From Pararhizobium_B sp051960215 (GTDB taxonomy: Bacteria > Pseudomonadota > Alphaproteobacteria > Rhizobiales > Rhizobiaceae): 26,931 nucleotides of DNA. The position numbers and the translations under genes are program-made. The notes below the pieces were generated by a model. The model worked only from the letters and a program-made list of their open reading frames with translations. It was not told where the DNA came from and ran no database searches. The stretch covers positions 1 to 26,931 of the forward strand of contig JBQCEN010000235.1 of the NCBI GenBank assembly GCA_051960215.1, written 5' to 3'. Numbering within the stretch: the first letter of the stretch is position 1; the number at the start of each line of letters is the position of its first letter. Of this stretch, positions 8,796 through 16,964 are shown in pieces.

Positions 8796-10508
8796 TCAGA
8801 TGAGGCTGCGGAGCGCAATCCGCGCTGCCTGCGCCTTGTTGAGCCGTACGGGCATGCGCGGCGGCGCCCAGCCGCGCTTCAGGAGCCCGTCGAGGATCGC
8901 GCGGTAGGCGTTTCCCATGATGCGCGGCGCCCGGACCGCCGAGCGCGGTGCAGCGGCCATGACGGCCTCGGCCTTCTCGAAATGCGTCTTCGCCATCGCG
9001 GCGACCTGCCGGCAGGCGGCGTCCAATGCCGGGTGCGCCAGCACCGTGGCCGGATCGTCGGAGCCGATCCCTGCCGCATCGAGCGCCTCGCGCGGCAGGT
9101 AGAGGCGGCCGATCCCTCCATCCTCGTCGAGATCGCGCAGGATGTTCGTCAGTTGCAGGGCGCGGCCGAGATGGTGGGCGAGGTCGCGGCCAGCCGCCTC
9201 CTCCATGCCGAAGACGCGCACGCAAAGCCGCCCGACGGCGCTCGCGACGCGGTCGCAATAGAGATCGAGCGTTTCGAGCGAAGGGGCGCGGATATCGGCG
9301 ACGACATCCATCTCCATGCCGTCGATCACTGCGAGAAAGTCGTCGCGCCGCAGGCGGAACTCCTTGACCGCCTCGGCGAGCCCGGCACATTCCGGAGCCG
9401 GATCGGGGCCGTAGAGCGAGCGGACGCGGCCGCGCCAGGCCTGAAGCTCCTCAAGGCGCGCCGCGCGGTCCCCGCCCTCGTCGGCGACATCGTCGACCGC
9501 CCGGCAGAAGCCGTAGATCTCGAAGACCGCCTGCCGGCGCTTCGACGGAAGAAGGCGCATCGCCGTATAGAACGAGCTGCCCGAGGCGGCCTTGGCCGCC
9601 GGCCTGTGGTCGGCCACGATCTGGGGAGCTGGCTTCGCCCGCGCCCGGCGCACCATGAAGCGCCGGCCGACGAGGCGGGCCGTGCCGCCGCGGATGACGC
9701 CGAGCGCCGAAACGCCGGCCGCCGCGACCGCCGAAAGTTCGACGCGCTCCGCCAGCGGGTCGCGCGCCCGAAGCATCCGCACGAGACGTTCCGCCAGGCG
9801 CTGGATCACGGCGATCTCGAGCCCGAGGCGGGCATGGCGCACCTGCCGCGACAGGCCGGCGCTCTCCCGCAGAAGCGCGGAGACGCGGTCGCAGAGGTCT
9901 TCGAGGCTCGCCCGCAACGGCGGATCGGCATGATCGGCGGCGAGCGTCTCGATCCGGGCGCCGTGGGCGTTCAGGGTCTCGAGCGGCAGGTAGACGCGCT
10001 GCAGCCGCCGGTAGTCCTCGCCGCAGTCCTGCATGTGGTTGATGATCTGAAGGGCTGCGCAGAGCGCGTCGGCGGCCGGCCATGTCGAATGGGACTCGCC
10101 GTAGACGTCGAGGACAAAACGGCCGACCGGCATCGCCGAATGGCGACAGTAATCCATGAGGTCGGACCAGCGCCGGCAGCGCCGCCGGGTGACGTCGCTG
10201 CGGAAGGCGACGAGGATATCGCGGGCGTGGCGGCGGTCGAGATGGCGCTCGTCGAGGATGTCGCGCAGCGCGCAGGCCTCGGGCTGCGAGTCGCTCCGGC
10301 CGAACAGCGTCGCTTCGAGCTCGTCGAGCAGCGCCAGCTTCTCCGTCGGCCGGAGGGTCGGATGGTCGGCGACGTCGTCGGCGGTGCGAACGAATTCGTA
10401 GAAGGCCATGATCGGCGCGCGATGCTTCGCGTCGAGAAGCCGGGAAGCGACGGGAAAATTCTCTCCGCGATAGGTCTTGCCGGACCTGAACACGGCCGCT
10501 TCGCTCAT
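8796..10508 (-). CDS. hpnCD: Fused HpnC-HpnD squalene/presqualene synthase
   Basis: A single uninterrupted frame of 570 residues contains two isoprenoid head-to-head synthase domains. Residues 1 to about 285 resemble HpnC (hydroxysqualene synthase): RTADDVAD with Asp44, Asp45 and Asp48, and INHMQDCGEDY with Asn157, Asp161 and Asp165, then RVYLP. Residues from about 308 resemble HpnD (presqualene diphosphate synthase): GSSFYTAMRLLP, DDVAD at 339-343 and NILRDLDED at 455-463, then RLYLP. Each domain therefore keeps both aspartate-rich motifs. The linker (about 285-307) is rich in Arg, Ala and Pro. ATG 10508 has GGAGG 6-7 bases upstream and overlaps the hpnB stop (ATGA). In most hopanoid producers the two are separate genes. 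An internal ATG at 9656 could in principle give a separate HpnD, but no Shine-Dalgarno sequence precedes it. The fusion could channel presqualene diphosphate. Confidence 0.9.
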   Translation of the reverse strand: MSEAAVFRSGKTYRGENFPVASRLLDAKHRAPIMAFYEFVRTADDVADHPTLRPTEKLALLDELEATLFGRSDSQPEACALRDILDERHLDRRHARDILVAFRSDVTRRRCRRWSDLMDYCRHSAMPVGRFVLDVYGESHSTWPAADALCAALQIINHMQDCGEDYRRLQRVYLPLETLNAHGARIETLAADHADPPLRASLEDLCDRVSALLRESAGLSRQVRHARLGLEIAVIQRLAERLVRMLRARDPLAERVELSAVAAAGVSALGVIRGGTARLVGRRFMVRRARAKPAPQIVADHRPAAKAASGSSFYTAMRLLPSKRRQAVFEIYGFCRAVDDVADEGGDRAARLEELQAWRGRVRSLYGPDPAPECAGLAEAVKEFRLRRDDFLAVIDGMEMDVVADIRAPSLETLDLYCDRVASAVGRLCVRVFGMEEAAGRDLAHHLGRALQLTNILRDLDEDGGIGRLYLPREALDAAGIGSDDPATVLAHPALDAACRQVAAMAKTHFEKAEAVMAAAPRSAVRAPRIMGNAYRAILDGLLKRGWAPPRMPVRLNKAQAARIALRSLI

Positions 10509-11671
10509 GCTGCACCTCCGTGGCCCGCCTGCACCCGGCCCTTCCAGAGCCCGCCGCGCCCCATCTTGTGCTCGACCGCCGACTGGACCGTCCAGACCGT
10601 GTAGAGGATCGCCACGAAAGGCAGCGCGACCGCCCAGAGCGGCGACAGACGGTAGAGCCTGAGGATCGGCTGGACCGCGACGACCATCATGAAACTGGCC
10701 GCCGCACCGGCTGCGGCCGCGTACCCCGAGCCGGCGAGCATCAGAACGGGCGGCGCCACGAATGTCAACGCCATGCCGAGGACCGCGCCGACGAGACGGA
10801 GGGCCGAGTGGCGGAGTTCCGTATAGGCCGATCGCACGACCATGCGGCGGATCGGGCCGAAGCCGTCATAGGCGCGGATGCTCATGACCCCGTCGCTGAG
10901 GCCTAGCCAAACCGGTCCTTCTCCGGCAAGCTCGCGGGCGAGCGCGCAATCGTCGATCAGCGCACCGGCGAGGCGCGTGAAGCCGCCGATGCGCCTCATC
11001 GCATCGGTGCGCGCCAGCATGCATCCGCCGGCGGCCGCCGACGTGCGGCGGCGCCGATCGTTCACCCAGGCAAACGGATAGAGCATCTGGAAGAAGAACA
11101 CGAAGGCGGGGATCGCGCAGCGTTCGGCGAAGCTCCTGCAATGAAGCCGCGCCATCACCGACGTCAGCATCCGCTTCTCCGCAACCGCCCGGACGACCAG
11201 CTTGCCGAGGGCGTCGGGCTCATGGACGATGTCGGCGTCGGAGAACAGCAGGTAGTCGGCCGGCGTGGCCTCGGCGACGGCCGCCTCGTAGCCCTCCTGC
11301 ATCGCCGATACCTTGCCGGCCCAGCCGGGCTTGGGCGAACGGGCCTCGATGACGCGGAACGGCCTCGTCGGCACGGATGCGGCGGCGGCCGACGCTTTCT
11401 CCGCCGTGCCGTCCGAACTGCCGTCGTCGACGACCGTCACCTGAAGCGGTCCCGGATAGGCCTGCGCGAGCAGGGAACCGACCGCCCGGGCAATCGTTTC
11501 GGCCTCGTCGCGAGCGGGGATGATCGCATGAACGGAAGGCCAGGACTCCGGCGCCGGCGGCACCCGCCGGTCGTGGCGTTCCCTGCCCTGCCAGAAGCCG
11601 CCGCGTGCGAAGAAAAGATAGAGCCAGATCGCGAGGACGACCGCGGAAGCGCCATCGATGAACCAGTGCAC
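10505..11671 (-). CDS. hpnB: Hopene-associated glycosyltransferase HpnB
   Basis: HpnB is a family 2 (GT-A) glycosyltransferase found in hopanoid loci; its exact acceptor is not settled. An N-terminal membrane helix (about residues 8-20) is followed by VHAIIPARDEAETI, VTVVDDGSSDGTAEKA, KPGWAGKVSAM, the metal-binding SDADI, the DDCALARELAGEG acceptor-side motif, and two to three C-terminal helices ending in a WKGRV tail. I chose GTG 11671 (388 residues) because GGGGAG lies 9 bases upstream and the conserved N-terminus begins there. A TTG at 11701 would add 10 residues and would leave almost no leader after the promoter-like motif at 11708-11732. The stop overlaps the hpnCD ATG. It is the first gene of the hpnB-CD-E-shc-hpnG operon and is divergent from hpnA. 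It is a paralogue of the glycosyltransferase at 19393-20535. Confidence 0.9.
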   Translation of the reverse strand: MHWFIDGASAVVLAIWLYLFFARGGFWQGRERHDRRVPPAPESWPSVHAIIPARDEAETIARAVGSLLAQAYPGPLQVTVVDDGSSDGTAEKASAAAASVPTRPFRVIEARSPKPGWAGKVSAMQEGYEAAVAEATPADYLLFSDADIVHEPDALGKLVVRAVAEKRMLTSVMARLHCRSFAERCAIPAFVFFFQMLYPFAWVNDRRRRTSAAAGGCMLARTDAMRRIGGFTRLAGALIDDCALARELAGEGPVWLGLSDGVMSIRAYDGFGPIRRMVVRSAYTELRHSALRLVGAVLGMALTFVAPPVLMLAGSGYAAAAGAAASFMMVVAVQPILRLYRLSPLWAVALPFVAILYTVWTVQSAVEHKMGRGGLWKGRVQAGHGGAA

Positions 11672-11707
11672 GCGCCGATGCTCCCCTTCTCCCGCCGACA
11701 AACCCTG

Positions 11708-11732
11708 AACAGGCCGGCGGCTAGATTGTTCC
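11708..11732 (-). promoter_or_regulatory. Candidate EcfG-type promoter upstream of hpnB
   Basis: Read on the minus strand, GGAAC (11732-11728) is followed by 16 bases and TGTT (11711-11708). This matches GGAAC-N16/17-CGTT except for the first -10 base. The -10 box ends 36 bases before the GTG start chosen for hpnB, a usual leader length. It lies in the roughly 100-base divergent region shared with hpnA; no matching site reads toward hpnA. The call is a motif match by eye. Confidence 0.4.
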
Positions 11733-11773
11733 AGACCCGTTCCGAAGCTTCCTCACCCTGCCGGAGATAGAGA

Positions 11774-12793
11774 GTGAACGGCTCACGGACACCCCTTCTC
11801 TCCGGAGACCGCGCGCTCGTGACGGGCGCCAGCGGTTTCGTCGGCTCGGCGATTGTACGCCGACTCCTTGGCGATGGCATCACGGTGCGCGTCCTCGTCC
11901 GTCCGACAAGTTCTTCGAGAACGCTCGCCGGGCTCGACGTCGAGCGCGTTGAGGGCGACCTGCGGCAACGCGCCACGCTCAGGCCGGCGCTTGCCGACGT
12001 CCGCTGGCTCTTCCACGTCGCCGCCGACTACCGCCTCTGGGCGCGCAACCCCGCCGAACTCTTCCAGACGAACGTCGAGGGCACGCGCACCCTGATGACG
12101 GAAGCATCTGAGGCCGGCGTCGAGCGGATCGTCTATACGAGCAGCGTGGCGACGCTGCCGGCGTCGACGGACGGGGTCCCGCGCGACGAATCGGTGAACG
12201 CCACGGAGGCGGAGACGGTCGGCGCCTACAAGAAGAGCAAGCTTGAGGCCGAAGCCGTCGTGAGCGCGATGGCGACCGACGGGCTGCCCGTCGTCATCGT
12301 CAACCCGTCGACGCCGATCGGCCCCTTCGACGTGCGCCCGACCCCGACCGGGCGGCTCATCCTCGAGGCCGCCCGCGGGCGCGTTCCGGCCTATGTCGAT
12401 ACCGGCCTGAACATGGTGCATGTCGACGACGTGGCGGAGGGTCATGTCGCAGCCCTCGTGCAGGGGCGGACGGGCGAGCGCTACATCCTTGGCGGGCAGA
12501 ACGCGACGCTGAAGGAGATCCTCGCCACCGTTGCCGCCGAGGTCGGCCGTCGGCCGCCGAAGTTTGCTGTCCCGCGGGCCGCCGTCGTCCCCGTCGCGAT
12601 CGTGTCGGAGGCGGTGGCACGGCTGACCGGACGCGAGCCGCTGACGACGCTCGAAGGCCTCAAGATGTCGAAGAAGCACATGTTCTTCACCTCGAGGAAG
12701 GCCGAGCAGGAGCTCGGTTATCGTGCACGTCCCTATCGAGAGGGCATCCGCGACGCCGTCGCCTGGTTCCGGCAGGCCGGCAGTCTCGACTGA
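11774..12793 (+). CDS. hpnA: Hopanoid-associated sugar epimerase HpnA
   Basis: HpnA is an extended-type SDR (NAD-dependent epimerase/dehydratase) conserved in hopanoid loci; its reaction is not firmly established. The NAD-binding TGASGFVG motif is near residues 17-24. YTSSVATLP carries the active-site Ser/Thr. The YKKSK sequence gives the YxxxK catalytic pair. VNPSTPIGPFDVRPTPTG is the usual family signature. The 339-residue length is normal. The start is GTG 11774 with GGAG about 7 bases upstream. It is transcribed away from hpnB and converges on hpnK, with only three bases between the two stop codons, so no separate terminator can fit there. Confidence 0.93.
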   Translation: MNGSRTPLLSGDRALVTGASGFVGSAIVRRLLGDGITVRVLVRPTSSSRTLAGLDVERVEGDLRQRATLRPALADVRWLFHVAADYRLWARNPAELFQTNVEGTRTLMTEASEAGVERIVYTSSVATLPASTDGVPRDESVNATEAETVGAYKKSKLEAEAVVSAMATDGLPVVIVNPSTPIGPFDVRPTPTGRLILEAARGRVPAYVDTGLNMVHVDDVAEGHVAALVQGRTGERYILGGQNATLKEILATVAAEVGRRPPKFAVPRAAVVPVAIVSEAVARLTGREPLTTLEGLKMSKKHMFFTSRKAEQELGYRARPYREGIRDAVAWFRQAGSLD

Positions 12794-12796
12794 CGA

Positions 12797-13660
12797 TCAG
12801 GCCGGCTGCAGGACAGCAGCGCCGGCGACGTCGCGATAGCCGCCGCGCGGCCGATCGAGACGCGCCGCGAGGTCGACGATGGCCGGATCGGTGAGCGCGT
12901 CGAGTTCGGTCTTGTAGCGATATCCCGGCGCGTGGCCGTCGAACCGGTCGTCGGAGGCCGGGTGCGTGTAGATCTCGACAAGGCCGGGCGGCAGCGCCCG
13001 CATGAGGCCCGCCATCCGTCCCGGGGTCATATGGCCGGTCCATCGGAGGCCGAAGACGGCGTCCGGCGTGCGGATTCCGGCGGCGCGGGCGCGAACCGCC
13101 AGCCGCTCGCACCACGGCGCCATGACCCGCACCGAAAAAGGAGTCTCGACCGGCTCGATCGCCGCCAGTACGCCCGCCGGCTCCCGCGGCACCCGCAGGG
13201 CCGTCATGCCGTAACGCCGGCCGATCTCGACGACCTGCCGGCCGAGGCCGGGGTGGACGTGGAAATGCTCGTGGCCGTTGACGTGGTCGAGCGTGAGCCC
13301 GGTTTTGCGGAAGGCCGCGAACTGCGCCTCGATCTCGCGGGCGAACTGGTCGCGGATGCGCGGCTGAAGGGCGTGAGCAAGGGCGACCCGGACCTTGGCC
13401 GGCTTCAGGCGTCCGTTGCCGTCGACGAGATCGGGGATGTCCTCCGGCGGCGCAGTCGGCGCGCCGTCGGCGAGCACCAGATGCAGGCCGACGCGGAGTG
13501 TCGGCAGCCGTTCGGCGAGGGCAATCGCCTCAGCGGCGGCCGCGCCGGACACCATCAGGCTCGCGGCCGCCAGGATGCCGTCGCGGTGCGCCCGCTCGAC
13601 GGCCTCGTTGACGGCTTGCGACATGCCGAAGTCGTCGGCCGTCACGACGAGAGCGTTCAG
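12797..13660 (-). CDS. hpnK: Hopanoid biosynthesis deacetylase HpnK (YdjC/ChbG family)
   Basis: HpnK removes the N-acetyl group from N-acetylglucosaminyl-bacteriohopanetetrol made by HpnI. The family motifs are clear: VVTADDFG with the metal Asp at the N-terminus, the metal-binding histidines in HVNGHEHFHVHP, and IYTHPASDD near the end. The family's usual N-terminus (M-x-ALIVTADDFG) aligns with a CTG codon at 13660, which overlaps the hpnJ stop as cActgA where an ATGA overlap would be expected. A run of G residues lies about 7 bases upstream of it. The nearest conventional start is GTG 13645, which would cut into the first beta strand. No ATG, GTG or TTG in frame exists just upstream. I therefore annotate a probable CTG start, 287 residues. 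It is the last gene of the seven-gene operon. Confidence 0.9.
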   Translation of the reverse strand: MNALVVTADDFGMSQAVNEAVERAHRDGILAAASLMVSGAAAAEAIALAERLPTLRVGLHLVLADGAPTAPPEDIPDLVDGNGRLKPAKVRVALAHALQPRIRDQFAREIEAQFAAFRKTGLTLDHVNGHEHFHVHPGLGRQVVEIGRRYGMTALRVPREPAGVLAAIEPVETPFSVRVMAPWCERLAVRARAAGIRTPDAVFGLRWTGHMTPGRMAGLMRALPPGLVEIYTHPASDDRFDGHAPGYRYKTELDALTDPAIVDLAARLDRPRGGYRDVAGAAVLQPA

Positions 13661-15084
13661 TGCTGCGCCCCCCGCCGCTCGCGCAGGAAGGTGAAGAACT
13701 CGCCCGCCTCGCGCATGCGGCGCCGGAACATCTCGGGGCTTCGCGCCATCTCCCAGCTGATCGCGGCGATCTTCGGCGCGCGCAGGTAGAAGCGCCGGTA
13801 GAACTCCTCCACCGACTGGTGCATCTCGGCGTGGCTCAGGTGCGGATAGTTGAGCGGTGCGAGCTGTGAGCCGTGGGAATCGACGAGCTCGCCGTCGCCC
13901 TCGTCGAGCCAGCCGTTCTCGACGGCTTGCGCGTAGAGCTCCGTGCCCGGATAGGGCGCGGCGAGCGACACCTGCAGCGTGTGCGGGTTGATCTCGCGCG
14001 CAAAGCGGATCGTCTCCTGGATCGTCTCGCGGGTCTCGCCGGGCAGGCCGAGGATGAAGGTGCCGTGGATCGTGATGCCGAGGTCGTGGCAGTCCTTCGT
14101 GAAGCGGCGGGCGAAGTCGATGCGCATGCCCTTGCGGATATTGTAGAGGATCTGCTGGTTGCCGGACTCGTAGCCGACGAGGAGCAGCCGCAGGCCGTTG
14201 TCGCGCATCACTTCGAGCGTCTCGCGCTTGACGTTCGCCTTGGCGTTGCAGGACCAGGTGACGCCGAGCTTGCCGAGCTCGCGGGCGATCTCCTCCGCCC
14301 GTGCCGCATCGTCGGTGAAGGTATCGTCGTCGAAGAAGAACTCCTTCACCTCCGGAAAAGCCTTCTGCGCCCAACGGATCTCGGCAATGACGTTCTGGAC
14401 GCTGCGGGTGCGGTATCGATGGCCGCCGACCGTCTGCGGCCAAAGGCAGAAGCTGCAGCGCGACTTGCAACCGCGCCCCGTATAGAAGGAGATGTAGGGG
14501 TGCTTCAGATAGCCGATGAAGTACTTCTGCACGTCGAGATCGCGCTTGTAGACGGGCGTGACGAAGGGCAGGTCGTCCATCCGCTCAAGCGGAGGCCGCA
14601 GGCCGTTGTCGTGGATGCCGCCGTCGGCGTCGCGCCAGACGAGGCCGGCGATCCGGCTCCAGTCATGGCCTTCCGCCACCTCCTTGATCGTGAAATCGAA
14701 TTCGCTGCCGGCGGTGAAGTCGACGCTGTCGGCACGCTCGAGGGCCCGCACCGGATCGATCGCGATGTTGGCGCCGATGAGGCCGACCTTCAGCTTCGGG
14801 TTCTCCCGCTTCATGGCGGCTGCGGCATGCACGTCGGACGCGAAGGTGGGCGTCGAGCTGTAGAGCACCGCGAGTTCGAAATCCTTCGCCTCCATGACGA
14901 CGTCGTCGAGGGTCAGCCCGTGTGGCGGCGCGTCGACGAGCTTGCTGTCAGGTACGAGGGCGGCAACCTGCGCGAGCCAGGTCGGATACCAGAAGGAGCG
15001 GATCTCCCGGCGCGCCTGGTAGCGGGACCCTGCCCCGCCGTCGAAACCCTCGTAGCTCGGCGCCTGCAGAAAAAGCGTTCTCAT
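13657..15084 (-). CDS. hpnJ: HpnJ, B12-binding radical SAM hopanoid enzyme
   Basis: HpnJ is required for the cyclitol-ether head group of bacteriohopanetetrol, and current understanding is that it contracts the amino-sugar ring. The N-terminal part (residues about 1-190) has the cobalamin-binding-like fold (VLYSSTPTFASDV, VGLIGANIAIDP). The radical SAM cluster motif CKSRCSFC gives Cys206, Cys210 and Cys213. FFFDDDTFTDD and TFILGLPGET are typical of the B12-radical SAM class. The 475-residue length is normal. ATG 15084 has GAGGA about 7 bases upstream and lies 9 bases after the hpnI stop. It sits between HpnI, which attaches GlcNAc, and HpnK, which deacetylates it, so the three form a complete head-group module. 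Confidence 0.95.
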   Translation of the reverse strand: MRTLFLQAPSYEGFDGGAGSRYQARREIRSFWYPTWLAQVAALVPDSKLVDAPPHGLTLDDVVMEAKDFELAVLYSSTPTFASDVHAAAAMKRENPKLKVGLIGANIAIDPVRALERADSVDFTAGSEFDFTIKEVAEGHDWSRIAGLVWRDADGGIHDNGLRPPLERMDDLPFVTPVYKRDLDVQKYFIGYLKHPYISFYTGRGCKSRCSFCLWPQTVGGHRYRTRSVQNVIAEIRWAQKAFPEVKEFFFDDDTFTDDAARAEEIARELGKLGVTWSCNAKANVKRETLEVMRDNGLRLLLVGYESGNQQILYNIRKGMRIDFARRFTKDCHDLGITIHGTFILGLPGETRETIQETIRFAREINPHTLQVSLAAPYPGTELYAQAVENGWLDEGDGELVDSHGSQLAPLNYPHLSHAEMHQSVEEFYRRFYLRAPKIAAISWEMARSPEMFRRRMREAGEFFTFLRERRGAQH

Positions 15085-15093
15085 GGTCCGTCC

Positions 15094-16254
15094 TCAGTTG
15101 GCGACCGGAGTCAGGTCGCCGTTGGCGTTCACCCGGTAGCGTTGGCCGCGCCACTCGACGGTGGCGCTCAGGAAGCTTGCGACGTAGATGGCGGCCGCCA
15201 GGAGATCCGCCAGCGGGATCAGGGCCGGCGGCGTCGCCGGCGCGCCGAAGCGCCAATGCACGCATCGCTCCAGCATGGCCCGGCAGGCGGCGGCAATGAG
15301 GCAGAGGGCGGCGGCCCACCAGGTCCAGCTCAGCAGAAGGGCGAGGAGCGCAAGCGGGAAGGGGTGCGTGATCACCGCTCCGGCCTGACCCGCGGGATTG
15401 ATGCCGCGGATCGTCCGCGCGGCGCGCAACTGCCGGGAAAGCAATGTGCGCATCGATTTCTCCGAACAGACGTGCGCTGGTGCGAAGGTGCCGACCGCGA
15501 CCCTGCGGCCCGACGTGCGGACGAGGCGGCCGATCGCGTGGTCGTCCCAAAGCTGGTCGGCGCAGGCCTCGAGGCCACCGATCCGCGCCAGGTCCTCCCG
15601 CGAGATCGCGATCGTCGCGCCGAGGCAGGGACGGGCGATGCCGAGCGCGAGCCCGAAGACGACGTCCGGCAGGAAGTGCAGGTTGATGCCGGCCGCCGCC
15701 AGCCGCGACGGCAGGCCGGGCTCGGCGGCAACCCCGTGATAGAGGCAGGTGACCGCCCCGACGTCCGGCGGCAGGAGTTCCTGCAGCACGTCGGCAACGT
15801 AATGCGGGCCGACCTCGATGTCGCTGTCGATCATGACGATCGCGTCATGCCGGGCATCTGCGAACATGTTGATCAGGTTCGATATCTTCAGGTTGCGTCC
15901 GTGCAGGCGCGGATCGACGCGAAGCTCGATCGGCCGGAGGCCGGCGGCGGCGTTCGCCTCCTCGACCCGGCCGATCGCGGGATCGTCCGCATCCCGCCCG
16001 CCGCAGATGACCTGCACCGGCGCCGCGTGATCGAGGTTCCTCAGGCGGACGAGCCGCTCGGCGAGCCCCGGCTCGTCACCGCAAAGCGGCACGAGGATCG
16101 TCGCGGCCCGCTCGAATGCCGCCGGCGGGCGATCGCCCGCGCCGCGGTAGCGCAGCACCGCCGCGCCCGCCGCCAGGAGGTAGAGGCAGCCGACGCCGGC
16201 AAGGGCTCCGGCGCCGTCGGCGATCCATCGGATGATCTGGCCACTGATCGTCAT
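15094..16254 (-). CDS. hpnI: Hopanoid glycosyltransferase HpnI
   Basis: HpnI is a GT-A glycosyltransferase related to ceramide glucosyltransferases (GT21-like) and attaches N-acetylglucosamine to bacteriohopanetetrol. An N-terminal helix (about residues 14-35) precedes ATILVPLCGDEPGL. MIDSDIEVGPHYV holds the DxD metal site, QLWDDHAIGRLV is the catalytic-base region, and RQLRAARTIR is the (Q/R)xxRW-like motif. Three or so C-terminal helices follow. The 386-residue length is typical. ATG 16254 overlaps the TGA of the upstream YkoP-like gene (ATGA), so the two are probably translationally coupled. Confidence 0.93.
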   Translation of the reverse strand: MTISGQIIRWIADGAGALAGVGCLYLLAAGAAVLRYRGAGDRPPAAFERAATILVPLCGDEPGLAERLVRLRNLDHAAPVQVICGGRDADDPAIGRVEEANAAAGLRPIELRVDPRLHGRNLKISNLINMFADARHDAIVMIDSDIEVGPHYVADVLQELLPPDVGAVTCLYHGVAAEPGLPSRLAAAGINLHFLPDVVFGLALGIARPCLGATIAISREDLARIGGLEACADQLWDDHAIGRLVRTSGRRVAVGTFAPAHVCSEKSMRTLLSRQLRAARTIRGINPAGQAGAVITHPFPLALLALLLSWTWWAAALCLIAAACRAMLERCVHWRFGAPATPPALIPLADLLAAAIYVASFLSATVEWRGQRYRVNANGDLTPVAN

Positions 16255-16964
16255 GCGTGGCCGCTGCCGACGGACGAGGTGATCGCAAAGCGGCCATCGG
16301 CACTGTAGCGCTCACGCAGCACGGCGCGCGACAGGTAGACGCGGCGGCGTTCGCGGCGCAGGTACGACAACCGGGCCGAAGCCGGGTTCGTCGCCAGAAC
16401 GAGAAGCAACATCAGGATGTTCTCCCCAAGCACCCGCAGCGCGTATTCGTCGGCGCAGGACGCCTCGCCGGCGGCTTCGAAGCCATGGCGCCCGGATATC
16501 CTGACGACCTGCTCGCCCCGTCCGGGCGCGCCGAGGGCCATGTCGGCCACCAATGCCTTCACGTCCCGCAGATCGGATTCCTGATCGAGGTACATGTCAA
16601 GCTCACGCAGCGAGCTTTCGAGGCGTCGGCTGAAGGCGCGGGCCCAGGCGACATTGGGACCGCTGCGTCCCATCGGCGGGATCTGCTCGTTCCAGAGATG
16701 CAGCCGGATCAGCGGATCGCCGGGCCGAAGGACCGTTCCGTCGCTCAGCGTCACCTCCTCGTCGGCGGTCTGGCGTTGGATGCGGAAGATGCAGTCGGAA
16801 TTGCTGGAATATTCGAAGACGGCCTCTCGGCGCCGCAACCAGCCGTCGAGCTGGTAGACTGCGACCGCCACGGCCCACAAGGCGGGAGACGCTGCTTTCT
16901 GCGAAGAAGAAACGACGAACAAAGATACCTCCACGAAAGGTTCAACCTTTATTCGAACCGCCAT
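16251..16964 (-). CDS. Uncharacterised YkoP-like protein
   Basis: The 237-residue protein has no catalytic motif I can name. The segment LSDGTVLRPGDPLIRLHLWNEQIPPM, followed by a helical stretch WARAFSRRLESSLRELDMYL, resembles from memory the YkoP-type domain found alone or attached to polysaccharide deacetylases; the function of that domain is unknown. A hydrophobic N-terminal stretch (about residues 10-40) and a second hydrophobic stretch (ENILMLLLVLA) suggest membrane association. I chose ATG 16964, with AAGG 8 bases upstream, which overlaps the end of the cyclopropane synthase gene by 23 bases; GTG 16934 is an alternative. The stop overlaps the hpnI ATG. Its position between a lipid-modifying methyltransferase and hpnI suggests an accessory role in lipid head-group or envelope modification; this is inference from context only. 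Confidence 0.8.
   Translation of the reverse strand: MAVRIKVEPFVEVSLFVVSSSQKAASPALWAVAVAVYQLDGWLRRREAVFEYSSNSDCIFRIQRQTADEEVTLSDGTVLRPGDPLIRLHLWNEQIPPMGRSGPNVAWARAFSRRLESSLRELDMYLDQESDLRDVKALVADMALGAPGRGEQVVRISGRHGFEAAGEASCADEYALRVLGENILMLLLVLATNPASARLSYLRRERRRVYLSRAVLRERYSADGRFAITSSVGSGHA

Noticed and set aside
9653..9656. Internal ATG/GTG as separate hpnD start
   Set aside because: No Shine-Dalgarno sequence precedes it, and no stop codon ends hpnC before it. A separate HpnD product cannot be excluded, but a fusion is the simpler reading.
8775..10604. 609-codon open frame on the plus strand opposite hpnCD
   Set aside because: It is antisense to the fused synthase; low-complexity composition and no motif.
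13873..16308. 811-codon open frame on the plus strand across hpnJ and hpnI
   Set aside because: It is antisense to two well-recognised genes and has no motif of its own.
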